Assembly (NCBI RefSeq): GCF_016864015.1
Contig: NZ_CP045067.1
Location: 1,399,001 to 1,463,000 of the forward strand
Direction: 5' to 3'
Length of the DNA: 64,000 bases
Source of the DNA: Lacinutrix sp. WUR7
GTDB taxonomy: Bacteria > Bacteroidota > Bacteroidia > Flavobacteriales > Flavobacteriaceae
Both the position numbers and the translations under genes were made by a program. Positions 52,360 to 61,556 of this stretch are shown piece after piece. Each line of letters starts with the position of its first letter. Within the stretch, counting starts at the first letter, position 1. The notes below the pieces were generated by a model. The model saw nothing but the letters and a program-made list of their open reading frames with translations. It had not been told where the DNA came from and ran no database searches.

Positions 52360-53562
52360 TTATTGCTCTTTTGAAAATATTACGGTAGAACAATTTCCAC
52401 CAAAACCAAAGGAATTAGACATTACAGATTGTAATTGCTTTTCTTTTAATTCTAATTGAGGTGTTATATTAAATTCCTTCATCTGTGTTTTAAAATTCAG
52501 ATTTGGGTAAATGATATTGTTTTGTAATGCTAAAACCGAATATACGGCTTCAATGGCACCAGCAGCAGCCAAGGTATGCCCGGTGAAAGCCTTTGTAGAA
52601 CTAAAGTCGGGAACCTTTTCACCAAATATTCTTATAATAGCTCTTCCTTCTGATAAATCATTATTACCAGTGGCAGTTCCGTGTGCATTCACGTAATCGA
52701 TATCTTCGGCTTTGTAACCCGCAATATCTAAAGCTTTTTGCATAGCTAGGGTTGCTCCATCTCCGTTTTCGGAAGAAGCCGTTTGGTGGTATGCATCATT
52801 CGCATTACCATAACCTTTTACGTAAGCAAGTACTTTTTTGTTTTCTGCTTGTACTACTTTGTCGGATTCTAAGACTAAAAAAGCAGCAGCTTCACCAAGA
52901 TTTAAACCTTTTCGGTTTTCATCAAATGGCGTGTTGTATGTGTCTGATAAAATCATCAAGGTTTTAAAACCGTTGATAGTAAATTTAGATAAGCAGTCTG
53001 TTCCGCCAACAATAACCCGATCTAGTTGCCCAGATTTTATTAATCGAGCGCCAAGCATTATGGAGTTTGCCGCAGAAGAACACGCAGTACTGATTGTAGT
53101 AACTAAGCTTTTTTCTATGCCTAATTGTTCTGCAATTTTCTGTGTGGAATCTCCAGCATGATGTCCGTCTATATATTTTCGACTAGCCTTATTTTCGAGA
53201 TATTCGTAATAATAACGCTCTGTCATATCCATTCCACCAACACTTGTTGCCGAAATTAATCCTGTTTTGTATGCGTTTATATCTGTAATTCCAGCATCTT
53301 GGATAGCTTGTTTTGCAGCTACTGAACCAAGAAGTGCGGTTCTAGAATAATTATTATCTGAAGTTAAACCAAGTTGTTGCTCTAAATTTTCATTAGTGAA
53401 ATCAATCTCACCAACCATAATATCATTCACATGATTGGTTTTAATTTTAGAAACTCGAGAGATTCCTTTTTTACCATGAATAAGTGATTGGTAATTTTCT
53501 GCAACATTGTTTCCAATGGCAGATATAATTCCCATTCCTGTTATAGCAACTCCTTTACTCAT
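52360..53562 (-). CDS. Beta-ketoacyl-ACP synthase II (KS)
   Basis: This 400-aa FabF-type condensing enzyme has a complete triad: Cys161 in STACSSAANS, His294 in NAHGTATGN and His329 in FTGHTLAAAGA. It would extend the polyene chain with malonyl-ACP. The start is the ATG at 53562 before SKGVAITGMGI; the longer frame adds a non-homologous leader. It is followed by its Cys-less partner and preceded, after 191 bp, by the ACP gene. Confidence 0.92.
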   Translation of the reverse strand: MSKGVAITGMGIISAIGNNVAENYQSLIHGKKGISRVSKIKTNHVNDIMVGEIDFTNENLEQQLGLTSDNNYSRTALLGSVAAKQAIQDAGITDINAYKTGLISATSVGGMDMTERYYYEYLENKASRKYIDGHHAGDSTQKIAEQLGIEKSLVTTISTACSSAANSIMLGARLIKSGQLDRVIVGGTDCLSKFTINGFKTLMILSDTYNTPFDENRKGLNLGEAAAFLVLESDKVVQAENKKVLAYVKGYGNANDAYHQTASSENGDGATLAMQKALDIAGYKAEDIDYVNAHGTATGNNDLSEGRAIIRIFGEKVPDFSSTKAFTGHTLAAAGAIEAVYSVLALQNNIIYPNLNFKTQMKEFNITPQLELKEKQLQSVMSNSFGFGGNCSTVIFSKEQ

Positions 53563-53753
53563 ATTAATTTCCTGTAAAAGCAGGAATTGTTTTTTAAATA
53601 TTGTTATTTTTTTTGCCACGAACCTATTTACTTGTAGACAGATTTACGAATAATTTTCAATAAATTATACGCAAGTATTTGGCTTTGTTCTGTCACTAGA
53701 GTTTATAATTATTCGCTCTAGATAGAGATTCCTTCCTTCGCAGGAATGCTATG
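53563..53753. other. Intergenic region with small GCAGGAAT inverted motif
   Basis: This gap between the ACP and KS genes carries AATTCCTGC-like words in both orientations (CAGGAATTG near 53581, CGCAGGAATGC near 53739), reminiscent of short intergenic repeats of this family. No ORF or clear promoter was seen. Confidence 0.35.
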
Positions 53754-54011
53754 TTACTTAGATCTGTTTTCTGTGATGTATGCAGCCATTGTATTAATAG
53801 ACTCAAAAATAGAACGTCCTTCTTTTGGGTCTGTTAATTTAATACCATAACTTTTATCTAACATTACAATTAGCTCTAAAGCATCAATAGAGTCTAAACC
53901 TAAACCATCACCAAAAAGCATATCATCATCTGCAATATCTGCAATAGTCATATCTTCTAAGTTTAATTGCTCAATAAGGTTTTCTTTTAATTCTTTTTTT
54001 AATGCGTCCAT
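53754..54011 (-). CDS. Acyl carrier protein
   Basis: This 85-aa acidic four-helix ACP has the phosphopantetheine-binding Ser41 in GLGLDSIDALEL. It carries growing acyl chains for the ketosynthases and hotdog enzymes of the array. It lies 1 bp after the 206-aa KS-like gene. No phosphopantetheinyl transferase gene is in the window. Confidence 0.94.
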   Translation of the reverse strand: MDALKKELKENLIEQLNLEDMTIADIADDDMLFGDGLGLDSIDALELIVMLDKSYGIKLTDPKEGRSIFESINTMAAYITENRSK

Positions 54012-54012
54012 A

Positions 54013-54633
54013 CTATGTGTTATATAATTTTATTATGTCTTGTTTATTATGTTTGTTTGCGCCTTCTGTTGACACTAAATATAAAAATGCTTCGTAGTTG
54101 TCATCACCATTAAATTCTACCCAACCACAAAGTACTTGTTCTGCTTTGTTGCTTGATAATAAACTATTTGAGTAGGTTAACAAATGTTCCGCATTTAAGT
54201 TTTCAAAGATAAAAAAACTATTTTCAGAATACAGCTTATATTTTATACTTATCTCACCAATACAAATATTTGGTAATGTGTATACAAAAACGGCAGGACT
54301 AGGGAAGTAGCTTTCTTTATTTTGAATGGATTCTTGATGTTTTCGGTCCGTATCTAAACTAGAGGCTTTGTTAGAAAACACAATAGCTATATTATTTTCT
54401 TCTTCTGGGTTTAGGTTTTCGTTTTTCAATAAAACATCTGCAGCCAAAAAAGCAAGTTTACTTAAATTATCCATTTTAAAAAACTTTGGATATTTCGTGC
54501 TTTGGTCTTTGTATGCTGCTTTTATAAAGGTTACAAACGAATCTTCTTTGTCTTTATATACCACAGAGCCGTTTAAAGAAACTTGATTGTTCTTTATACT
54601 GCAATAGGATTTTATGTGGTAATTGGTATCCAT
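54013..54633 (-). CDS. Truncated ketosynthase-like protein
   Basis: This 206-aa protein resembles only part of a thiolase-fold ketosynthase (IAIVFSNKASSLDTDRKHQ, FPSPAVFVYTLPNICIGEIS). No Cys-His-His triad is visible. Small KS-like proteins at this place, next to the ACP, occur in flexirubin loci. It could be a structural partner of one of the full ketosynthases. The ORF is intact, and its stop is 1 bp from the ACP start. Confidence 0.65.
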   Translation of the reverse strand: MDTNYHIKSYCSIKNNQVSLNGSVVYKDKEDSFVTFIKAAYKDQSTKYPKFFKMDNLSKLAFLAADVLLKNENLNPEEENNIAIVFSNKASSLDTDRKHQESIQNKESYFPSPAVFVYTLPNICIGEISIKYKLYSENSFFIFENLNAEHLLTYSNSLLSSNKAEQVLCGWVEFNGDDNYEAFLYLVSTEGANKHNKQDIIKLYNT

Positions 54634-54636
54634 GTT

Positions 54637-55698
54637 TTACGCTTTACTAAAAGTGAACATGGTGTGGTATTCCCCAATTTCTATATCTTCATTAAGCTGT
54701 AATCCAGCTTCTTTTGCAATGTCTTTAAACTCTGTTGCTTTATACATTTTTGAATTACCATTGGCAATTACTGTAAAATAAAGCGATGTAGCTTCTAAAA
54801 TAAATTTAGCGTTATCAAATTTTTGTCTGTCGGTAAAAGTTTCAATGATGATTAATTCTGAATTTTCATTCATAGAATGTACACATGTCTTTAGCACTTT
54901 TAGAATTTCTTTTTTAGAAAAACAATCTAAAAATTGACTCATCCAAATGGTTTCCGCATCACTAGGTATTGTTGGGTTGTCAGAAAGCCAATCAATTTCA
55001 TGACCTTTTACTCTGTCTTGAAAACCTGCTTTTTCCACATTTGCTTTTGCTTTGTTTAATTGACCAGGAAGATCAATCATAGTGATATTAACATCGCTAT
55101 TATAAGTACAGCATTTTACCGTGAATTTCCCTGTGTTTGCACCAATGTCGAATATTTTTTTACGATCCTTTTTGAATAATAATTCTAAAGCTTCGGTAAA
55201 AATATCGTCGGAATAATGATGGTCAAAATCAAACCAAGATTTTTGTTGTAGCGGTGTAAGTTTTGATAGGCCTTCGTAAACAGTAGGCCAATCACCAAGT
55301 TCTTTTAAACCTGTAGGTTTCCCTGTTTTAATGGCTTCGTCTAAATGAAATAATCCTTTATAGCAAACCTCATTGGTAAAATTAAGATTTACGTTAACGG
55401 TTTCATTATATGCTAAAAAATAACCAATAGTAGTAAGTTCATATTGTTCGGAATCGTTTTTTGAAACAATATCCGAACTTTCAGCAATTTCTAATAATAC
55501 ACCAACACCATATGTGCTAAGTTTTAATTCTTCAGCAATAGCTTCTAAAGTAATTCCTCCTTTTTTTCTTTTCTCGAAAATAAGATCGAAAATACCAAGT
55601 TTTCTTAAAGATACTGTTGCTTGAAACACAAAAGGCGCCATAGCAATTTTTTGTGCTTCTTGAATTGCGTCTATAGCTTTTATAGATTGGTTTGACAT
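54637..55698 (-). CDS. SAM-dependent methyltransferase, O-methyltransferase type
   Basis: This 353-aa protein has a winged-helix dimerisation domain (about 15-110; FDLIFEKRKKGGITLEAIA) and a class I methyltransferase domain (about 165-350) with the SAM loop KIFDIGANTGKF and acidic motif ITMIDLPGQL. It probably methylates the aryl ring or a hydroxyl of the pigment head group. It lies 2 bp after the second KS gene. The exact target atom is unknown. Confidence 0.87.
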   Translation of the reverse strand: MSNQSIKAIDAIQEAQKIAMAPFVFQATVSLRKLGIFDLIFEKRKKGGITLEAIAEELKLSTYGVGVLLEIAESSDIVSKNDSEQYELTTIGYFLAYNETVNVNLNFTNEVCYKGLFHLDEAIKTGKPTGLKELGDWPTVYEGLSKLTPLQQKSWFDFDHHYSDDIFTEALELLFKKDRKKIFDIGANTGKFTVKCCTYNSDVNITMIDLPGQLNKAKANVEKAGFQDRVKGHEIDWLSDNPTIPSDAETIWMSQFLDCFSKKEILKVLKTCVHSMNENSELIIIETFTDRQKFDNAKFILEATSLYFTVIANGNSKMYKATEFKDIAKEAGLQLNEDIEIGEYHTMFTFSKA

Positions 55699-55700
55699 AT

Positions 55701-56846
55701 TTAATTATTTTTTTGAAATAAGATTGCTGTATTACAGCCTCCAAATCCAGAAGCAGTTTTTAAGAATCTATTTATTTTTTTTTCGGTTGTTTTTGTGATT
55801 ACGTTTATGGGTTGTGTTACTCCTAAAGTTTCAAAACCTAACGATCTATATAAGGTGTTGTTTTTTAAGGAATGCATACCAACAATGGTTTCTACTAAAC
55901 CAGAAGCGCCTAAACTATGACCAAAATAGCCTTTTAAACTATTTAAAGGAACAGTACTTAACTGCATTCTGTTAAAAGCAATAGCTTCCATTTCGTCATT
56001 AAACATGGTTGCAGTGCCGTGGGCAGAAATAAAATCTACTTCTGCTGCAGTAATATTTGCTTGGGTAAATGCAGATTGCATACTTCTATATAAACCTTCT
56101 CCAGTTCTGGAAGGACCAGAAATATGATTGGCATCATTACAAGAACCTTCTCCTAAAATGGTTACTGCTTCTTTTGCTAAAGCATCTGCATCATTGGTTA
56201 CTAAAACACTTGCAGCAACTTCGCCAATATTTATTCCTGTTCGGTTTGCATCATACGGTTTACAAGGTTCACTGCTTAAAGCTTGAAAAGAATTGAATCC
56301 AGATAAAATAAACTCTGTAATGACATCACCACTAGTAATAAATACGTGATCGTAAGTGCCTTGTTGTATATATCTTTTAGCTATTGCAACTGCTAGAATA
56401 CCAGAAACGCAAGCATTAGAAACTACAATAGCATCGTTTTTAAAATGGAAAAAATCTTTAATTTGATTACCAAGTTCACTTAAATATGCTCTGTCTTTAT
56501 GAAAAGGATTATTGGCATCTAACGCATCTACGTTTCCTTTTGTAGTAGAAATAATTAATCCTACACGATCATTAATTTCTATGTTTGAAGCATCTATAAC
56601 GTTACTTAAAGAAGTAATCATCATTTGCTCTAAACGCGTATAATCTCCTTTAGGATTTAAGGTGTTAAAGTTTTCTTGTAAGGTTTCCGTAGGAATTAAC
56701 GAAGTGTAAAAAGGTTCTGGTAAAACCGACTTGTCATCTATACGTTGTAAACCAGAAACTTCATTGCTTATTTTTTCAACAACAGCTTCACTAGAAAAAC
56801 CTAATGACGAAATAATATTATTATGTGAAACGTACACTTTACTCAT
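55701..56846 (-). CDS. Beta-ketoacyl-ACP synthase (second full KS)
   Basis: This 381-aa FabB/F-like condensing enzyme has Cys146 in VSNACVSGILA, His276 in SAHGTATMFND and His310 in YFGHSLGASG. It is intact but diverged from the KS at 52360 (Asn instead of Thr before the Ala-Cys). It may start or extend a different chain, for example the dialkylresorcinol part. It overlaps the thioesterase gene by 8 bp. Confidence 0.9.
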   Translation of the reverse strand: MSKVYVSHNNIISSLGFSSEAVVEKISNEVSGLQRIDDKSVLPEPFYTSLIPTETLQENFNTLNPKGDYTRLEQMMITSLSNVIDASNIEINDRVGLIISTTKGNVDALDANNPFHKDRAYLSELGNQIKDFFHFKNDAIVVSNACVSGILAVAIAKRYIQQGTYDHVFITSGDVITEFILSGFNSFQALSSEPCKPYDANRTGINIGEVAASVLVTNDADALAKEAVTILGEGSCNDANHISGPSRTGEGLYRSMQSAFTQANITAAEVDFISAHGTATMFNDEMEAIAFNRMQLSTVPLNSLKGYFGHSLGASGLVETIVGMHSLKNNTLYRSLGFETLGVTQPINVITKTTEKKINRFLKTASGFGGCNTAILFQKNN

Positions 56847-57279
56847 CTAATAAGCCTACATTTTTTTTCCATTCCATAAAAAACTCTGGAATTGTTAATG
56901 ATAAATCACCTTCACCAATTTTATCTACAAATACTTGAACGGTTTCCCCTTTGCATACTAATTGCTCTTTTTGGTTATAAATTTCGTAACGAAATATCAT
57001 TTTAGCAGCAGGATTATCTACATAAATTGTTTTTATGGTTGCAACATCACCATAACGTAAAGGGTGTTTATGGTCTGTACTAGATTTTACAATTGGTGTT
57101 GCGTAACCATGTTCTTTTTGATCTAAATAAGATATGCCATGTTTTCTACCAAAGGATTCGCGACCATCTTCAAAGTATTGAATATAATTGCCATGCCAAA
57201 CAATACCTAGAGGGTCTGTTTCCACAAAGCGCACACGTACTTGATTGGTATGTTCCACTAGTTTTGTTTTAGACTGCAT
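56839..57279 (-). CDS. Acyl-ACP/CoA thioesterase, 4HBT/YbgC-like hotdog
   Basis: This 146-aa hotdog protein has the 4-hydroxybenzoyl-CoA thioesterase-type active-site block VETDPLGIVWHGNYIQYFE (Asp and the helix start). It would release a chain from ACP or proofread. The ATG at 57279 (MQSKTKLVEH) gives the usual N-terminus and overlaps the ABC permease gene by 11 bp; ATGs at 57291 and 57306 are alternatives. Confidence 0.86.
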   Translation of the reverse strand: MQSKTKLVEHTNQVRVRFVETDPLGIVWHGNYIQYFEDGRESFGRKHGISYLDQKEHGYATPIVKSSTDHKHPLRYGDVATIKTIYVDNPAAKMIFRYEIYNQKEQLVCKGETVQVFVDKIGEGDLSLTIPEFFMEWKKNVGLLDE

Positions 57280-58534
57280 TTTTCTTTTCATTATAAACAA
57301 TAGCAATTAATGTAGTGACTATAAAAAATAAAAATAACAAACCTATCTCTGGTAGAATTTTCACAAGCCCTGTATTTCGTAAAAATACATCGTAAAATGC
57401 ATTTAATCCCCAATTCATTGGAGAAATATTAGATAAAGTTTGCATAAACTTAGGCATAATAAAAACAGGAACCCAAACACCACCAAGTGCTGCTAAAATA
57501 ACAACAAATGTAGCGCCAAAAGGAGCAGATTGTTCTTGCGTTTTTGCAATAGTACCTAGTAATAAGCCTAATCCAATTGCTGCCAATCCAGAGAATATAG
57601 CAACAACGAAAAGGAGTGGTAAACGTCCGGAAATATCTAACGTTGGTAAGCCCATTACTGGGAAAAGATATACACCAATAGCAAGCATTAACATAAACTG
57701 AATAATACAAACACAAAGATACACCAACGTTTTACCTCCTAAAACGGTGGCATAAGAAACCGGATTGGTACGTAAGCGCACAAAAGTACCTTGACTTTTT
57801 TCTTTAACAATATTGATGGATAAAGGTACAATGATGAAAAAAATGGCAAATAATGTCCAAGCTGGTACGTTATGCTGTACCGAGTTTGGTATGATTTCTT
57901 CATCGTTTTTTATTGGCAGAATTTCTTTAAAACTGATGAAATTATCGGTCTCAAAAATAGCCTCTGTTGGGTCGTCTGTTATTTGTTGCTGAAAGGCCTT
58001 ATAGATTGATTGTGTTTCAATTTTTGAAATCATTTTATCTATGCCGTTTTTCACCGAAGACTTAAAGGTAAGCTGTGTTGCCGGATCAAAATAGAGTTTT
58101 ACTTCTTTTTTCGGAATGACAATTGCTTCCGTTTCATCTTCTTCATCTAAACCAAATTTAGACAGAATACCATCAACGTTTTGGGTTACTTTTTTCTCTA
58201 AATCGGAAGAAAGATTTTCTGGAATAATGATCGCGAGTTGATACTTTCCAGAAAAAACTAAATCTCTAGCAACGTTTTCGTTTTCTTTTACAATTACTTG
58301 AAAAGTATTAGAAGTTGCTAATCCGTCTTGTATGGTTTGTGCAACGGTACCTTTGTCGTTATCTACAATTAAAACAGGGATTTTAGCATCGCTAATTGTT
58401 TTAAATGTGCTGTCTTGAATAATGGTGATGGTAATTATAAGTACCAATGGCATTACAAATAATACCACAAGACCTCCAAAATCTTTAATTAGAAGTAAAT
58501 ACTCTTTATATGCCGAAGCCCAAAGTTTACGCAT
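57269..58534 (-). CDS. ABC-2 type permease
   Basis: This 421-aa membrane protein has one N-terminal helix (about 20-42), a large extracytoplasmic domain (about 45-225) and five C-terminal helices, the plan of ABC-2 (YhhJ/YbhR-type) exporters. It pairs with the ATPase encoded immediately upstream (8-bp overlap). It likely exports a pathway lipid or remodels the envelope; such pairs recur in flexirubin loci. Confidence 0.9.
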   Translation of the reverse strand: MRKLWASAYKEYLLLIKDFGGLVVLFVMPLVLIITITIIQDSTFKTISDAKIPVLIVDNDKGTVAQTIQDGLATSNTFQVIVKENENVARDLVFSGKYQLAIIIPENLSSDLEKKVTQNVDGILSKFGLDEEDETEAIVIPKKEVKLYFDPATQLTFKSSVKNGIDKMISKIETQSIYKAFQQQITDDPTEAIFETDNFISFKEILPIKNDEEIIPNSVQHNVPAWTLFAIFFIIVPLSINIVKEKSQGTFVRLRTNPVSYATVLGGKTLVYLCVCIIQFMLMLAIGVYLFPVMGLPTLDISGRLPLLFVVAIFSGLAAIGLGLLLGTIAKTQEQSAPFGATFVVILAALGGVWVPVFIMPKFMQTLSNISPMNWGLNAFYDVFLRNTGLVKILPEIGLLFLFFIVTTLIAIVYNEKKNAV

Positions 58535-59270
58535 GATCTCTTAAGGCTTTTCCTGTTAAACTTAAAAATACATCTTCTAAATTATGAGCACCTTGATGGT
58601 TGCTTATTAGTGTTGCTGGTTTTCCTGTTATTATTAGTTTACCATGATCTATAATGGCAACTCTAGAACAAAAAGATTCCGCTTCATTTAAGTGATGCGA
58701 AGTATAAATGATAGTCGTTCCTTTTTTATTTAAATCTTGAAGAAATTCAATGATTACATTTTTAGATTGTACATCAACACCAACGGTTGGTTCATCTAAA
58801 AATAAAACCTTTGGTTCGTGTAAAATACTTGCTATAAGGTTTATACGACGTTTCATTCCTCCAGAAAAAGTATCTATTTTTTTATGAGCAAATTGCGATA
58901 ATCCTAATATTTTAAGATATTCCTCAATTTTATTTTTTAGATGTTTTCCATGTAAACCATACATACTTCCAAAGTATTTTAAGTTTTCGAAAGCGGTAAG
59001 TGTAGGGTAAAGGGCATACTCTTGTGGTACAATACCAATAAGTTGTTTTAGCTCATTTTTATTGGATTGATAGGTTAAACCATTAATGGTAAAAGAACCA
59101 GAAGTTGGTTTTATAAGGGAGCAAAGTATCGAAATTAGCGTGGTTTTTCCCGCACCATTCGGACCAAGAAGTCCGAAAATTTCTTTGTCTTCAATGAACA
59201 AATCAAAATCTACTACCGAAAAATCATCGGCAGTTTTATACTTTTTAGATATATGCTCAATGTTAATCAT
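58527..59270 (-). CDS. ABC transporter ATP-binding protein
   Basis: This 247-aa ATPase has Walker A GPNGAGKTT (about 37-45), signature FSGGMKRR, Walker B VLFLDEPT and the switch His in IIYTSHHLNEAE. It energises the ABC-2 permease encoded 3' to it. The gene follows the BtrH-like gene after 1 bp. Confidence 0.94.
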   Translation of the reverse strand: MINIEHISKKYKTADDFSVVDFDLFIEDKEIFGLLGPNGAGKTTLISILCSLIKPTSGSFTINGLTYQSNKNELKQLIGIVPQEYALYPTLTAFENLKYFGSMYGLHGKHLKNKIEEYLKILGLSQFAHKKIDTFSGGMKRRINLIASILHEPKVLFLDEPTVGVDVQSKNVIIEFLQDLNKKGTTIIYTSHHLNEAESFCSRVAIIDHGKLIITGKPATLISNHQGAHNLEDVFLSLTGKALRDHA

Positions 59271-59271
59271 A

Positions 59272-60267
59272 TTATATAGCTTTTTTTAAAGCTTTAAAAA
59301 ACACTTCTTCTTTGTCTGCAATAGCTTCTAATTGTGAAGCTACTTCATTATAACCATCTGCTTTTGCACCTCTATTTTTATAAATTCGAGAAGCATCTAC
59401 AGCAAAATCACGCCATAAATCGCCAATTTGTGTCATTTCTTTAGAAAGATTTGCAAGTTTGGGGTTGTTTAAAATCTTACTAGATTCTTGTAAAAATGCT
59501 GCAAAAATATAACGGAAGCCTCCGCCACCAGTTCCTATTTCTTCTTGCATTCTTACTATTTGTCCTAAGTAATGGTTCGCTTTTTTTACACCTAATTTCT
59601 TAGGCCATTTTCTTATTTGCTTTGCTGTAAAACGAATTCCTTTAACACCAAGAACAGGCATTGGAGCTAGCATATCTCTACAAGTATGTTTAATTCCTTT
59701 TCGTATTGCTTTCTCTAAATCCAGCTCTTTTGGGAAATTCGTTGGGTAATAAATATGTCCTTTTGGAGGTAAAGCTCCTTTAGCAAATCTAACTTTTTCA
59801 AGCTCTTTATCTGTTAAAGTGGTTACTGTTTCCATAACCGGATCACTTATCAAATAGGTGTCTTCTGTTTTTCCGTAAACGACTAAATTGTGTGCGTTAA
59901 AATGAAAACGATATTCATCTGGAAAATAAGTTAAATTATAAACACCAACTTGTAAGCCAACAGGATTATTGTTGTTTAAGTTCTCGTCTAAAACAGCTTT
60001 CGCTTTTTTAGGATCTTTAAATTTTTCGCGTTCTATTTTTATTCCAACACGTTTTGCAAAACGTTTAAATATAAAACCAGGCATTGCTCTGTACGTAATT
60101 GCTGGAGCATGATTCACCTTTAAAAACGGGATATAACAAAATAGTAATCCCGAACCAATACCAAAAACCATTGGCTCACTTACGTTAAAGCCATGATGTT
60201 TCATTAAATTAGAAACCACACCATTTTCGCAATGCGCAGATTGATGATGTGTAAAATTAATTTGCAT
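59272..60267 (-). CDS. BtrH N-terminal domain protein
   Basis: This 331-aa protein has a BtrH N-terminal domain (about 1-145), related to the acyl-transferring BtrH of butirosin synthesis: CENGVVSNLMKHHG with a candidate Cys13, and a His in HFNAHNLVVYG. A DUF4872-like helical C-terminal domain follows (about 170-331). It may transfer an acyl chain from ACP, for example forming the flexirubin ester. It overlaps the 135-aa gene by 11 bp. The function is inferred from the family. Confidence 0.83.
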   Translation of the reverse strand: MQINFTHHQSAHCENGVVSNLMKHHGFNVSEPMVFGIGSGLLFCYIPFLKVNHAPAITYRAMPGFIFKRFAKRVGIKIEREKFKDPKKAKAVLDENLNNNNPVGLQVGVYNLTYFPDEYRFHFNAHNLVVYGKTEDTYLISDPVMETVTTLTDKELEKVRFAKGALPPKGHIYYPTNFPKELDLEKAIRKGIKHTCRDMLAPMPVLGVKGIRFTAKQIRKWPKKLGVKKANHYLGQIVRMQEEIGTGGGGFRYIFAAFLQESSKILNNPKLANLSKEMTQIGDLWRDFAVDASRIYKNRGAKADGYNEVASQLEAIADKEEVFFKALKKAI

Positions 60268-60664
60268 GTTTTAGGTTTTTAAGTTGCTCTATGGTAATTT
60301 CAAAAACATCTGCATATTTTTGAAGGGTTTTATTAGATAATTTTTGAAATACTTTTGGTTTAAAATGACGTTTTACACGCCATTGCCAAATACCAACATA
60401 GCTGGCTAAAATTGGAAGATCCATTTTATGGAATTCCATATAATATTCTATCGGACTGGTTTGGTTATTTTTTACTCTGTCTTTCGCATCTTGAACACGT
60501 TGATTGATATCTTCAATAGCATTGTCTAAAGCGATGGTTTTTGGGTCCCAACCAGTAGTGTGTGCCGTTGTATATTCTCCATTCTCATCTACAGCATAGC
60601 AAAGTTCTCTAAAATTTGCAGACTCTAAATTACTTTTATCCTGAGGTACTTCGCTCTTTTTCAT
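60257..60664 (-). CDS. Conserved small protein of flexirubin loci
   Basis: This 135-aa soluble protein has no signal peptide. The N-terminal part is loop-rich (ELCYAVDENGEYTTAHTTGW) and the C-terminal part helical and basic (IWQWRVKRHFKPKVFQKL), ending in a helix-turn-helix-like stretch (LQKYADVFEITIEQLKNL). I recognise it as a companion of BtrH-like genes but cannot name a function. It overlaps the BtrH-like gene by 11 bp. Confidence 0.7.
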   Translation of the reverse strand: MKKSEVPQDKSNLESANFRELCYAVDENGEYTTAHTTGWDPKTIALDNAIEDINQRVQDAKDRVKNNQTSPIEYYMEFHKMDLPILASYVGIWQWRVKRHFKPKVFQKLSNKTLQKYADVFEITIEQLKNLKHAN

Positions 60665-60669
60665 AACCT

Positions 60670-61134
60670 TTAGTTTTTAGGTGTTTCCTGAATAAACAAA
60701 TTCAATTCACAAGATAATAATTCTTTGTTTGAAGTAGCAATAGTACAAGCTAAAGTGCAAATGCTATAATGATCTGTATCAAACCTAGATTTTAAATTTG
60801 CATTAGATATTATAATGTCTCCTATGCAAGGAGTAGCAAATATGGTTACTTTTTTTATTGCAGAAATAAAACCAATAAGTTTTGTTCCTTCTCCTTCAAG
60901 ATCGTCTTCTTCAAAGTAACTTTTACCAACAATAGAAGAGCAGGTCTGTGCTGCGTTTTCAATTAATCCTACTTCATTAAATTGCATGTCTTCATCTATA
61001 AAAATGCAATCTTCTTTTATTTCAAACGAAGTGGTTACGTGTTCATCATCAATAGATATAACATGATCAACCATTAAAAATGGTGCGCGATGTGGTAAAA
61101 ATTTTGTGATATCTAGTGACTGAAATTTATTCAT
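60670..61134 (-). CDS. Hotdog-fold dehydratase-like protein (ApeI/FabA-like)
   Basis: This 154-aa hotdog protein starts with the FLPHRAPFLMVDHVISID block of dehydratases and has EVGLIENAAQTCSSIVG in the central helix, but lacks the HFPGxPxxPG motif of FabZ. It could be a dehydratase of the aryl-polyene type or an ACP-binding partner. It overlaps the next hotdog gene upstream by 1 bp and resembles it, suggesting tandem duplication. Confidence 0.82.
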   Translation of the reverse strand: MNKFQSLDITKFLPHRAPFLMVDHVISIDDEHVTTSFEIKEDCIFIDEDMQFNEVGLIENAAQTCSSIVGKSYFEEDDLEGEGTKLIGFISAIKKVTIFATPCIGDIIISNANLKSRFDTDHYSICTLACTIATSNKELLSCELNLFIQETPKN

Positions 61135-61556
61135 TAGCTAGCAATAACGGTTTTCATTTGTGCAAAGGCAATTTCCTCTTTATCTTGATTAAAGGCTTTC
61201 ACTTCTACCATAGTAACTCCCATAAATTCATGAAGTATGGATGCTTCGGTGGTGATGGTTTCATTCAATTTTGGAAGCTTTTTAACCTCTACCTTTTTTA
61301 TAGAACCAATATAGCCTGTTGGCGCTTGTTCGCCTTTTAAAAAAAAGTCATAACCAGTATGTAAAGCAACGGTTTGTGCTAAGTTTTCTATGAGACCAGA
61401 TTCTAAAAAGTAATTATCTTTTACAAAAAGGTTGGTGTCTAGAATAGTGAAACTAGACACAATTTTATCTGCAGTGAAATCCAACAAAGTATCTACCATT
61501 ACAAATGGTGTTTTTTGAGGTATTAAATGCGATATGTCTGTTATTGGTAAACCCAT
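61134..61556 (-). CDS. Hotdog-fold dehydratase-like protein (ApeP-like)
   Basis: This 140-aa hotdog protein is similar in plan to its downstream neighbour (LIPQKTPFVMVDTLLDF, ESGLIENLAQTVALHTGYD) and to ApeP-type dehydratases of aryl-polyene clusters. It lacks a canonical FabZ His motif. The gene directly abuts darB. The pair may act as a heterodimer. Confidence 0.83.
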   Translation of the reverse strand: MGLPITDISHLIPQKTPFVMVDTLLDFTADKIVSSFTILDTNLFVKDNYFLESGLIENLAQTVALHTGYDFFLKGEQAPTGYIGSIKKVEVKKLPKLNETITTEASILHEFMGVTMVEVKAFNQDKEEIAFAQMKTVIAS

